The position numbers were made by a program, and so were the translations under genes. From positions 1,054,001-1,118,000 of the forward strand of contig OZ244774.1 of assembly GCA_965219485.1 (NCBI GenBank): a stretch of DNA of 64,000 nucleotides, read 5' to 3'. The notes under the pieces are model-generated. The model ran no database searches, was not told the origin of the DNA, and was given only the letters and a program-made list of their open reading frames with translations. This document shows positions 24,736 to 33,132 of this stretch, piece after piece. The DNA comes from UBA8337 sp937907245 (lineage in GTDB: Bacteria > Pseudomonadota > Alphaproteobacteria > RS24). Within the stretch, counting starts at the first letter, position 1. Each line of letters opens with the position of its first letter.

Positions 24736-25896
24736 CTATCGACGCTGGTCGAACCGTCGCCCTACCATGGCGGCGGAGATATTGGTTTTTTGAATATCAA
24801 TCGCTCCGCCCGCAATGCCCCAGCCCCAAGCGTCGCGCATGCGCCGCTCCATGGGGTAGGCTTTGGAATAGCCATAGCCGCCCATCAACTGCAAAGCAGC
24901 GCCCGTAACTTCGCGGCATATTTCATTTGAAAAACATTTAGCGACCGAGCTGTCGATGACGCTTGGCAGGCCGTCTTGCGCGTTAACGGCCGCGCGATGA
25001 ATAAGTAGGCGAGCCGCCTCGACGCGCATTTGCATCTCGGCCAATTTAATTTGCACGCCCTGAAACTCAACCAGCTCTTTGCCAAATTGCTGGCGCTCTT
25101 GCACATATTCCAGCACATCTTCCAAAGCGCCCGAGGCTTGCCCCAAGGCCATGGTGGCATTGCCGCAGCGTTCCAAGTCAAAGGCTTCCATGAGTTTACG
25201 AAAGCCGCCCGCTGGCACGACGATGTTATCTTCGGGCAGGGTTACATTATCGAGGAAAATATCCGCCGACGGGACACCACGAAACCCCATCAGTTCTTCT
25301 TGTGCGCCAAAACTCAGACCCGGCGTATCTTTATCGACAAATACCGCGCCAATGCCCTTTGCGCCCGGGTCATCCGAGAGGCGCGTATAAACTAAATAGC
25401 CATCCGAATGGCCGCCGCCTGAGCACCAGCGTTTTTGCCCGTTCAAAATAACCTGCCCATTTTTAATCTCGCCGCGCGTTGTCAAATCGGTCAACGCACT
25501 GCCCGCTTGCGGCTCCGACATAGAGACCGCCAAAACCATTTCACCGCGACAGACTTTTGGCACCACTTCTTGCTTCAACCGATCGGAAGCAAAATGCACC
25601 AGCGCATGAACCGGGCCTACATTAGCCTCGAATAAAGGAAAAGCAGAGGCCGAGGAGATTTTGGCAAATTCTTCCAGCACCAAAAGCGCTTCTAAATTAC
25701 CCAGACCTAAGCCACCCAGGTTTTCTGGAATATTAATACCGAGAAAGCCCATATCGCCCAATTTCTTGAGCATATCGGGGCCCGGCGGATGGCCTGTTGT
25801 CTCGCACATTTCAGCTATTTTCGGCATTTCTGCACGGGCAAATTTGCGCGCGGTCGCTTGCAATTCGCGCTGCTGGTCAGTGAGCTGAAAATCCAT
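24736..25896 (-). CDS. Acyl-CoA dehydrogenase
   Basis: This 386-residue FAD enzyme oxidises an acyl-CoA to a 2-enoyl-CoA, passing electrons to ETF. The start MDFQLTDQQRELQATARKFA, the substrate/flavin signature MSEPQAGSALTDLTT, QKRWCSGGGHSDGYLVY, and the C-terminal QLMGGYGYSKAYPMERRMRDAW are typical. A start at 25974 is possible, but the ATG at 25896 with a GGAATG ribosome-binding site gives the conserved N-terminus. It is convergent with the helicase and divergent from the thiolase gene. Confidence 0.93.
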   Translation of the reverse strand: MDFQLTDQQRELQATARKFARAEMPKIAEMCETTGHPPGPDMLKKLGDMGFLGINIPENLGGLGLGNLEALLVLEEFAKISSASAFPLFEANVGPVHALVHFASDRLKQEVVPKVCRGEMVLAVSMSEPQAGSALTDLTTRGEIKNGQVILNGQKRWCSGGGHSDGYLVYTRLSDDPGAKGIGAVFVDKDTPGLSFGAQEELMGFRGVPSADIFLDNVTLPEDNIVVPAGGFRKLMEAFDLERCGNATMALGQASGALEDVLEYVQERQQFGKELVEFQGVQIKLAEMQMRVEAARLLIHRAAVNAQDGLPSVIDSSVAKCFSNEICREVTGAALQLMGGYGYSKAYPMERRMRDAWGWGIAGGAIDIQKTNISAAMVGRRFDQRR

Positions 25897-26082
25897 AATA
25901 TCATTCCTCATTCGGGGGACTAAATCGAAACCTTGAAGGGCTAAGTATAAGAGCAAGCGAGCTAAGGCGTCCACAGTTTGCCTGCGACAAACTTGCTCAA
26001 ACGCCTCTCATGGTGCTTGATTTAGCCACCGTTTCGGGACACTGTATCGCCAGAAATTAAATTTACCTTTAGGGAGTTACTG

Positions 26083-27318
26083 ATGACTGAAGCATATATT
26101 ATTGATGCCTGCCGCACACCGCGTGGCGTGGGCAAGCCGGGCAAAGGCGCCCTCGCCGATATTCACCCACAACAATTGGGTGCCACGGTTCTCAAAGCGC
26201 TGGCCGAACGCAATAAAATCAACACCAGCGAAGTCGACGATATTATTTGGGGCACCAGCTCCCAGCGCGGCACACAAGCCGGCGACTTGGGCCGCATGGC
26301 CGCTTTGGATGCGGGCTATGATGTGCGCTCCAGCGCCATGACCCTAGACCGCTTTTGTGGCTCGGGCATCACGGCTGTAAACATCGCCGCCGCCAATATT
26401 ATGTCTGGCATGGAAGATATGACCATCGCGGGCGGCACTGAAATGATGTCGCGCTTTGGCACAGATGCCGCCGCCAGTTCGCCGTTCCTCGACAATGGTA
26501 ATGAGCGCCTGCGCGAAGTGCATCCTCAGCCTCACCAAGGTGTTTGTGCCGATGCGATTGCAACCCTCGAAGGCATCGATCGCGAAGCCTTAGATGCGCT
26601 GGCCTATGTCAGCCAACAACGCGCTCAGCATGCGATTGAAAACGGTCACTTCGACAAGTCGCTTATCGCCGTGCATCGCGAAGATGGCACGCTGGCTCTC
26701 GACAAAGAAGAATTTCCACGCCCACAAACAACGCTCGAAAGCCTTGCCGCTCTAGATCCATCGTTTGCGAAACTGGCTGATATTCCTCTCGACGAACAAG
26801 GCACAACTTTCCGCAAACTGGTGGCACAAGCCTATCCGGATTTGGAAATTAACCATGTGCATCATGCGGGCAACTCGTCGGGTGTGGTTGATGGTGCGGC
26901 GGCCCTTTTGCTGGCGTCCAAAACCTATGCCGATGCCAATGGCTTGAAGCCTCGCGCTCGCATTCGCGCGATTGCCAATATGGGCGATAGCCCAACCTTG
27001 ATGCTGAACGCTCCTGTGCCTGCCGCCAAAAAGGTTTTGGCCAAAGCCGGTCTGTCGATTGGCGACATTGATTTGTTTGAAATCAACGAGGCGTTTTCCG
27101 TGGTTGCCGAGAAGTTCATTCGCGACCTCGACCTCGACCGCAACATCGTGAACGTCAATGGCGGCGCGATGGCACTGGGTCACCCAATTGGCGCGACGGG
27201 CTCTATTCTTGTCGGCACTATGTTGGATGAGCTGGAACGCCAAGACAAACAATTCGGTTTGGTAACCATGTGCGCCGCCGGCGGCATGGCACCTGCGGTC
27301 ATTATTGAACGCGTTTAA
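26083..27318 (+). CDS. Acetyl-CoA C-acetyltransferase (thiolase)
   Basis: This 411-residue thiolase cleaves or forms 3-oxoacyl-CoA. The nucleophile is C92 in DRFCGSGIT, the conserved His region is GGAMALGHPIGATGS, and the second Cys is in MCAAGGMAPA. The C-terminal DLFEINEAFSVV is typical. Its neighbours, acyl-CoA dehydrogenases, suggest a degradative (beta-oxidation) role, but a biosynthetic role cannot be excluded. Confidence 0.93.
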   Translation: MTEAYIIDACRTPRGVGKPGKGALADIHPQQLGATVLKALAERNKINTSEVDDIIWGTSSQRGTQAGDLGRMAALDAGYDVRSSAMTLDRFCGSGITAVNIAAANIMSGMEDMTIAGGTEMMSRFGTDAAASSPFLDNGNERLREVHPQPHQGVCADAIATLEGIDREALDALAYVSQQRAQHAIENGHFDKSLIAVHREDGTLALDKEEFPRPQTTLESLAALDPSFAKLADIPLDEQGTTFRKLVAQAYPDLEINHVHHAGNSSGVVDGAAALLLASKTYADANGLKPRARIRAIANMGDSPTLMLNAPVPAAKKVLAKAGLSIGDIDLFEINEAFSVVAEKFIRDLDLDRNIVNVNGGAMALGHPIGATGSILVGTMLDELERQDKQFGLVTMCAAGGMAPAVIIERV

Positions 27319-27335
27319 GACCTACAATAATTACA

Positions 27336-27369
27336 AAGGCGTTGCGCGGTTTCGCGCAGCGCCTTTTTT
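27336..27369 (+). terminator. Terminator after the thiolase gene
   Basis: An 11-base-pair GC-rich stem with a short loop is followed by TTTTTTG. It begins 18 bases after the thiolase stop codon. It has the full form of an intrinsic terminator. Confidence 0.88.
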
Positions 27370-27446
27370 GTGTCTAGCTTTTGAAGCGCTTGACCTCTCG
27401 TCAGGATTTAGCCAAACTTCTACCTAACTAATTGAGGGAGCTTTTC

Positions 27447-28463
27447 ATGCGCGCACATTACAATCATCTCGATCCATTTTTATCGGCAGACGACGCCGAT
27501 ACAATGCTGCGACTGGCCGAAAACTTTAACAGTTTTGGCCCCTATGCCAATGAAGCCGAAAACGAGGGCATTGGGGAAAACTTACCCCAACGTTTCGACG
27601 CGGCCTTTAATTACATCGCCAATGGCATCGACGGCGGCGGCAATCAAGAAGACTTTAAGACGGCGGCTTCGCGAACCAATTATTTCCGCGAGACTTATGC
27701 CTATGGAGAAGAGGTGCAGGCGCCTGGCGTTGAACCCTTCATGAACCACCCAGCTCTCAAAGAGACGGCGCGTAAAATTTCTGGCGTCGAGCGCATTGTA
27801 CCCGCCATTATTTTTGCTAATCTTTTGGTGCCTGGCCAAGAGTTAGCCGTGCATACAGATGTGCCAGAGTTTCGCGGCGCCAATCGCAAAGTAACCCCAC
27901 AATGGCTTCTCGTTACCATGCTGCACTCGGGCCTATTCGACGAATGGCGCATCCCCATCACCACCTGCGTATCCTGGTTCGGAAAATCCAAAGGCGGCGC
28001 CTTCACCTTCTATCCAGAGGGCGCAAGCGGCACGCGCGAGGCCATTCAAGCGCAGCATAATTCAGCTATTTTAATAGACACCGACGAAGTGTTTCATGGC
28101 GTTGAGCGCGTCACCCAAACCCGTCCAGATATTCCGATTATCGAAAAATCGACACGCCTGCATTTCATGGGCGACGACCATTGGCAAATGCGCGAAGGCG
28201 ACACTGTGCTGGGCGATTATGACTGGGCCGATTTACGCTACTCTATTTCGTGGAAAGCCTATTGCTTCAAAGATGAAGCTGAAGAGACCCTATGGCGCTC
28301 GGGCAGCGATGACTTGAGCATCGAGTTCATCCTCGACCGCTTGGAAGCCGATTTGCGCAAAACCGGTGTGCTTACGGGCGCCCGCCCAGAGCCGACGGAA
28401 TTCGCAACCCTTATGGTTGGCCATTACATCCGTTTTCCACGCCAACAAATGGCGGCGGAATAA
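27447..28463 (+). CDS. 2OG-Fe(II)-oxygenase-like protein of unknown substrate
   Basis: This 338-residue soluble protein has no close family that I recognise. A candidate iron-binding set is visible: HTDVPEF supplies a His-x-Asp and DEVFHGVER supplies the distal His, with an Arg in STRLHF where 2-oxoglutarate would bind. The double-stranded beta-helix reading is therefore inference from motifs. An ATG at 27432 adds five residues; the one at 27447 follows GAGGGAG. It lies amid acyl-CoA dehydrogenase genes and points towards the next one. Confidence 0.6.
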   Translation: MRAHYNHLDPFLSADDADTMLRLAENFNSFGPYANEAENEGIGENLPQRFDAAFNYIANGIDGGGNQEDFKTAASRTNYFRETYAYGEEVQAPGVEPFMNHPALKETARKISGVERIVPAIIFANLLVPGQELAVHTDVPEFRGANRKVTPQWLLVTMLHSGLFDEWRIPITTCVSWFGKSKGGAFTFYPEGASGTREAIQAQHNSAILIDTDEVFHGVERVTQTRPDIPIIEKSTRLHFMGDDHWQMREGDTVLGDYDWADLRYSISWKAYCFKDEAEETLWRSGSDDLSIEFILDRLEADLRKTGVLTGARPEPTEFATLMVGHYIRFPRQQMAAE

Positions 28464-28483
28464 ACCAAAAGGAACCGATGCGC

Positions 28484-29557
28484 TTAAGCCACCCAGCCTT
28501 GCAGTTGGGCGGCTTCTTCGCGCACCGCCTGCGGGCCACCAAGCAATTGGCGATTGGCGCCAATACGCTTGAACCAATAATGCAAACCAAGCAAATCGGT
28601 AAAGCCCATGCCGCCATGCACTTCGGTAGATGTGCGGGCAACGAATTTACCTATTTCTGAAACATGCGACTTGGCCAACCGCGAAGTCAGCCCCGCCTCT
28701 TCTGGCACATTGTCTTGCGCATAGGCTGCATACCACACCAACGAGCGACACGGCTCTAGTTTGGCGGCCATTTCAGCGCACATATGTTTGACCGCCTGAA
28801 ACGATCCGATAGGACGATTGAACTGCTCGCGATCTTTCGAATAGGCCACCGCTTTTTCTAACATCATGGTGGCGGCGCCTAAAGTATCGGCAGCCAGTAA
28901 AACGCGGCCCGTATCGATCATTTTACTTTGCGCCTCGCCATGATTATTGCCCGCCAACAGATGCGCCGCTGCGCCATCTAAATCTAGGTTCACGACATGG
29001 CGGGTTTTATCGATGGTGGTCAATGCCACTTCCTCTATCCCCGCACTCGAACGCTCCACAATCAGCAGTTGCTCGCCGGTCGTTAGCAAAAAATGTGTTG
29101 CGGCTTCGGCGCCCATAACAAAACTGGCACGACCCGAAACCTTGTCGCCGCTAAGCGTGAGGCCTGCGCCTTCGCGCCCGCCAATGGCTTCCGTGGCTCC
29201 AACGCCCAGAACTACCTCACCCGAGGCAATTCGGCCCAGCCAATCGCTATCGCCGCAAGTGCGCAAAGCCATAACGGCCATACCATAGGCCGCCGTGAAA
29301 GGAGATGGCGATACGTTGCGCCCTAACGCCTCTTGAATAAGCGCCGCTTCCAGCACCCCCATGCCTAGGCCACCCTGCTCGGCCGGCATAAGCACAAAAG
29401 GCACGCCCAAGTCCATCAGTCCGTTTTGCAAATCAGCGGCCAATGCCGGGTCCCCGTCGACAAATTTTCTTACCAAAGCCAGCTCAGAAGCGCCCTCCAG
29501 ATAGCGCCCCACCGAGTCTTGCAACATGGTTTGGTCTTCGTTTAATCCAAAATGCAT
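28484..29557 (-). CDS. Acyl-CoA dehydrogenase, short divergent type
   Basis: This 357-residue member of the acyl-CoA dehydrogenase superfamily starts MHFGLNEDQTMLQDSVGRYL. The central signatures are weaker than in its neighbours, and the C-terminus (EVHGGMGFTDLLGLHYWFKR) has the family GGMGFT element. Short divergent members like this often pair with a longer partner; the next upstream gene, 11 bases away on the same strand, is such a partner. An ATG at 29713 would add 52 residues that do not look like the family, so 29557 is preferred. Confidence 0.88.
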   Translation of the reverse strand: MHFGLNEDQTMLQDSVGRYLEGASELALVRKFVDGDPALAADLQNGLMDLGVPFVLMPAEQGGLGMGVLEAALIQEALGRNVSPSPFTAAYGMAVMALRTCGDSDWLGRIASGEVVLGVGATEAIGGREGAGLTLSGDKVSGRASFVMGAEAATHFLLTTGEQLLIVERSSAGIEEVALTTIDKTRHVVNLDLDGAAAHLLAGNNHGEAQSKMIDTGRVLLAADTLGAATMMLEKAVAYSKDREQFNRPIGSFQAVKHMCAEMAAKLEPCRSLVWYAAYAQDNVPEEAGLTSRLAKSHVSEIGKFVARTSTEVHGGMGFTDLLGLHYWFKRIGANRQLLGGPQAVREEAAQLQGWVA

Positions 29558-29568
29558 GTCTGTAACTC

Positions 29569-30780
29569 CTAATTGGCTTTTTGCGCGGCAGGCGTTGTCG
29601 GCTTTGGCTCGCGAGGCATACCGAGGCCTCGCTCGCTGATGATATTTTTCTGAATTTGCGCCGATCCGCCGCCAATAATCAGCCCTAGGTCGAACATGTA
29701 GTGAGTTTGCCACATGCCGCGGTCTCGCGCGAAGGGACTATCTTCGTAAAGTATTCCATATTCGCCCATCACATCGATGGCTAGTTCAGCCATTTGATGG
29801 TTCAGCTCGCAGCCTTGTAGCTTGACCAAAAGCCCCGCCATACCCGATGATTTTTTCTGGCTCGCCAAAGTTGTGAGGCGCATCCCATTCATTTTCATCG
29901 CATAGGCTTCGCCTTGCAATTGCACCAAACGGTCTCGGTAAATATCATTCTCCATCAGGGATCTGCCGTTGAGCTGCTCTTGTTTCATAATATCGGCGAT
30001 TGAGTTGAGCCTAGAGAGCGCCGCATCTGGGTCTCCCAACATGCCGCGTTCGTGGGTTAGCGTGGCATTGGCCACCATCCAACCTTCGCCTCGCTTGCCA
30101 ACCATCGAATGGAGCGGCACGCGCACATCGGTGAAGAACACTTCATTGAATTCGGCATAGCCGGTCATCGTCATCAGCGGACGCACTTCAATGCCCGGTG
30201 TCTTCATATCGATGAGAATATAGCTAATGCCCTGATGCTTTTTCGCATCCGGTTCAGTGCGCACGAGGCAGAACATCATGTCGGCAAATTGCGCCGTGCT
30301 CGTCCAGATTTTTTGGCCATTGATAACCCAATCCTCGCCATCGACCACAGCCGATGTTTTTACGGCGGCTAAATCAGAGCCTGCCCCCGGTTCCGAATAG
30401 CCTTGGCACCAGACCATCGTGCCCTCCAAAGTAGGCTTGATATAGGTGTCTTTTTGCTCTTGTGTGCCCAGCTCCAACAAAGTTGGAACCAACATATTAA
30501 TGCCCTGTCCGGAAATGCCGCCTGGCATTTTTGCGCGCGAAAACGCCTCTGCGATGATGCGAGATTTCAACGCATCTGGCTCTGCACCATAGCCGCCATA
30601 TTGCTTCGGATGCGTGCGCGCGGCAAAGCCGTTGGCCAATAATATTTGCTGCCAAGCCAAGCGCTTTTCGCTGCGCACAGAGCGGTCGTTGCGGTTGGGC
30701 GCAAGGTCTTTATGCGCCTCCAAAAAGCTTTCGACTTCGGCACGAAAATCCACGTATTCCTGCGTTAAATTCAGATCCAT
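29569..30780 (-). CDS. Acyl-CoA dehydrogenase, long partner
   Basis: This 403-residue acyl-CoA dehydrogenase has GYSEPGAGSDLAAVKT, DWVINGQKIWTS and the C-terminal GSAQIQKNIISERGLGMP, all typical of the FadE-like branch used for bulky or sterol-type acyl-CoAs as well as fatty acids. It is followed 11 bases later by the shorter divergent member, suggesting a heteromeric enzyme; that pairing is inference. The ATG at 30780 follows GGAGAGGG; an ATG at 30822 would add 14 residues. Confidence 0.92.
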   Translation of the reverse strand: MDLNLTQEYVDFRAEVESFLEAHKDLAPNRNDRSVRSEKRLAWQQILLANGFAARTHPKQYGGYGAEPDALKSRIIAEAFSRAKMPGGISGQGINMLVPTLLELGTQEQKDTYIKPTLEGTMVWCQGYSEPGAGSDLAAVKTSAVVDGEDWVINGQKIWTSTAQFADMMFCLVRTEPDAKKHQGISYILIDMKTPGIEVRPLMTMTGYAEFNEVFFTDVRVPLHSMVGKRGEGWMVANATLTHERGMLGDPDAALSRLNSIADIMKQEQLNGRSLMENDIYRDRLVQLQGEAYAMKMNGMRLTTLASQKKSSGMAGLLVKLQGCELNHQMAELAIDVMGEYGILYEDSPFARDRGMWQTHYMFDLGLIIGGGSAQIQKNIISERGLGMPREPKPTTPAAQKAN

Positions 30781-30907
30781 AACCCTCTCCAAGACATAAT
30801 ACTTGGCCCAAAGTCTAGGCAATCATCGCCTCCAAAGCAACGACAAGCTGATGCCTCATAAGCGCATTCTCTATAGGCGAGAGCTCGAAGCACTGGTATG
30901 TTTGGCC

Positions 30908-32035
30908 ATGCTTGATCGTTATTTATTCATCCGTTTACTGAAAGGCCACTTGGCGCTTACCCTCGTCTTGGCCTCGGTTATCTGGCTGGTACAAGCGCTT
31001 GACCTATTCGACAAAACCTTGAGTGCGGGCGCCTCGCCGTTAATGACTTTAGGTATTAGTTTGCTGATTTTGCCGCGCGTCATCACCTTTACGCTCGGCC
31101 CTGCTTTGCTGATAACCGTCTTGTCTCAAATGGTTCGGCTGCTGCAAGATTACGAATATTTTGCTCTCGCGGCTGCAGGCCTCAGCCCTCTGCGGATTTT
31201 GCGCCCCATCGCCTTGCTGGCGGTTTTAACCATGCTGTTGCAAGGCGCTTTGGCTTTTTACCTTTCGCCCATAGCGATGAAAAACATGAAACTCCGCACC
31301 GAAAGCACGGGAACGCAATTGGCCCTAGGCGACTTACAAGCAGGTGCCTTTAAAGATGTCGCTAAAAACATGACCATTTACACCAGCGGCCGCGACGACC
31401 AGGGCCAGTGGCTCGATATTATGATTTATGACACCACCACGCCCAATCAGCCAACGCTCTATTCAGCCAAAAAAGGCACGATTGTCAGCACAGCTGAGCA
31501 AAGTTTTTTCGAATTGCAACAAGGCACCCAACAAATAACCAATGGCGATGGACAACGCACTTGGGTGCATTTTTCACGCTACCTAGTGCCGTTAAAGGCG
31601 AGCCCAACAAGCATCAAGGCGCACCATGACCTGAACCGAAACCATATGATGATCCATCAATTGCTAGACCCCGCAGCTTATGGCGTCACCAATGTGTCGC
31701 GCATCACCAGAATGCAGGCACGTGGGCTAGAGTTGATCGCTAATTTGTGGGCGCCATTTGTGTTCACCCTGATTAGCTTTGCCGTGGTTACCGCGGGCGG
31801 GCTCAATCGGCACGGGTATGGGCGGCGTATTATGATGGCTGTGACGCTGGCGATTGTTTTCCAAATTGGCATTATTGCTTTATCCGCCCAAGCGGTCGAG
31901 CTAGGTCAAGCTTGGCTAATCTTCCTTTGGCCCATCGCTTTTTTCGCAACCCTATGCGGCGTGATTATGGTGCAAACCAACCCCGCTCTCTTGTCGGCTG
32001 GGAACCCAATTCGCCGGGACGGGCCAATCACATGA
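30908..32035 (+). CDS. lptF: LPS export permease LptF
   Basis: This 375-residue inner-membrane protein is one of two permease subunits of the LptB2FG exporter, which extracts lipopolysaccharide from the inner membrane. Three or more hydrophobic segments lie in the first 120 residues (the first after MLDRYLFIRLLKGHLALTL), followed by a periplasmic domain and C-terminal membrane segments near residues 270-360. Upstream in-frame ATGs exist, but the ATG at 30908 gives the family start. It overlaps lptG by four bases (ATGA). Confidence 0.9.
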   Translation: MLDRYLFIRLLKGHLALTLVLASVIWLVQALDLFDKTLSAGASPLMTLGISLLILPRVITFTLGPALLITVLSQMVRLLQDYEYFALAAAGLSPLRILRPIALLAVLTMLLQGALAFYLSPIAMKNMKLRTESTGTQLALGDLQAGAFKDVAKNMTIYTSGRDDQGQWLDIMIYDTTTPNQPTLYSAKKGTIVSTAEQSFFELQQGTQQITNGDGQRTWVHFSRYLVPLKASPTSIKAHHDLNRNHMMIHQLLDPAAYGVTNVSRITRMQARGLELIANLWAPFVFTLISFAVVTAGGLNRHGYGRRIMMAVTLAIVFQIGIIALSAQAVELGQAWLIFLWPIAFFATLCGVIMVQTNPALLSAGNPIRRDGPIT

Positions 32036-33114
32036 AAGCGCTGAACAAATATCTTATTGGCAGATTTTCTGTCTGGTTGCTGGTGGTTCTGGCGGGCTTT
32101 GGTGCCGTGGCGGTTTTGGGCGATTTCCTCGAAATGTTAAGCTTTGCTAATCGCTTCGACCTTAGCCCAGGCGCGGCTATCGGCTTTACCTTGCAACGCC
32201 TACCGCTCATCATTCTCGACTTCCTACCGTTTATCTTTTTATTCGGTACGGTGTTTTGCCTGCTGCGGCTGTCGCAAACCCAAGAGCTGGCGGTTATTCG
32301 CGCGGCTGGCCTTTCGGTCTGGCAATTTCTAACACCGCTTTTGGTCTTCACTTTCATTACGGCAAGTCTTGTCATCGCGGTACTAGAGCCTATTGGCGCC
32401 CGCAGCATGGCCAGTTTCTCAGCCAAGCAAGCCGAGGTTACCGGCATCAAAGCCAAGTTAAGTTTTTCTACTGATGGCATTTGGTTCCGCGAGACCAACG
32501 AACAAAACAATTATATCGTTCATTCTCAAAAGCTCGACCCGCAAGACGCCGCCCGCCTCCTGAACGTGTCGGTAACCCTTATCGAGGCGGACGGAACTTT
32601 CCATCGCCAACTAGAGGCTGGGTCTGCACAATTGTTCAATGGCGTATTTATTTTGCAGGATGTGAAAATATTCACTGGCACTCAATTGCCGCAAAGCCAA
32701 GAGCAGGTCATTTTGCCAACCCAGCTTACGCTGGCCAGCATACAAAATAGTTTCAAGCCTCCGCGCACCATTGGGCTATGGAAATTACCTACCTATATTG
32801 ACCAAGCTCGCGCGGCCGGCATGGATGTGTCGCGCCATGAAGCGCATTTTCAATCGCTTTTGGCTTTACCTATTTTATTATTGTCGATGGTAATGGTGGC
32901 CGCCTGTTTCTCTTTGCCGACAGGGCGAATTTTCTCGACCTCGCAAACTTTGGGGTTCTCTGTTTTATGCGGGTTTATATTGTTTCTCGTCAATGATGTC
33001 ATCGGCCTGATGGGAGAGCTAAATATTTTGCCCGCCATAATGGCCAGCTGGATGCCCGCGCTTATTGCCTTGTTACTATCCGTGAGCTATTTACTAACCA
33101 CAGAAGACGGCTAG
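32032..33114 (+). CDS. lptG: LPS export permease LptG
   Basis: This 360-residue partner of LptF has the same layout: an N-terminal membrane segment after MKALNKYLIGRFSVWLLVV, two further segments by residue 120, a periplasmic beta-jellyroll region, and C-terminal membrane segments (around LLALPILLLSMVMVAACF and beyond). Translational coupling to lptF through ATGA fits a one-to-one complex. In many relatives lptD follows lptG; here the methylmalonyl-CoA mutase genes follow instead. Confidence 0.9.
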   Translation: MKALNKYLIGRFSVWLLVVLAGFGAVAVLGDFLEMLSFANRFDLSPGAAIGFTLQRLPLIILDFLPFIFLFGTVFCLLRLSQTQELAVIRAAGLSVWQFLTPLLVFTFITASLVIAVLEPIGARSMASFSAKQAEVTGIKAKLSFSTDGIWFRETNEQNNYIVHSQKLDPQDAARLLNVSVTLIEADGTFHRQLEAGSAQLFNGVFILQDVKIFTGTQLPQSQEQVILPTQLTLASIQNSFKPPRTIGLWKLPTYIDQARAAGMDVSRHEAHFQSLLALPILLLSMVMVAACFSLPTGRIFSTSQTLGFSVLCGFILFLVNDVIGLMGELNILPAIMASWMPALIALLLSVSYLLTTEDG

Positions 33115-33132
33115 ACCCACTTAGGAAAATAT

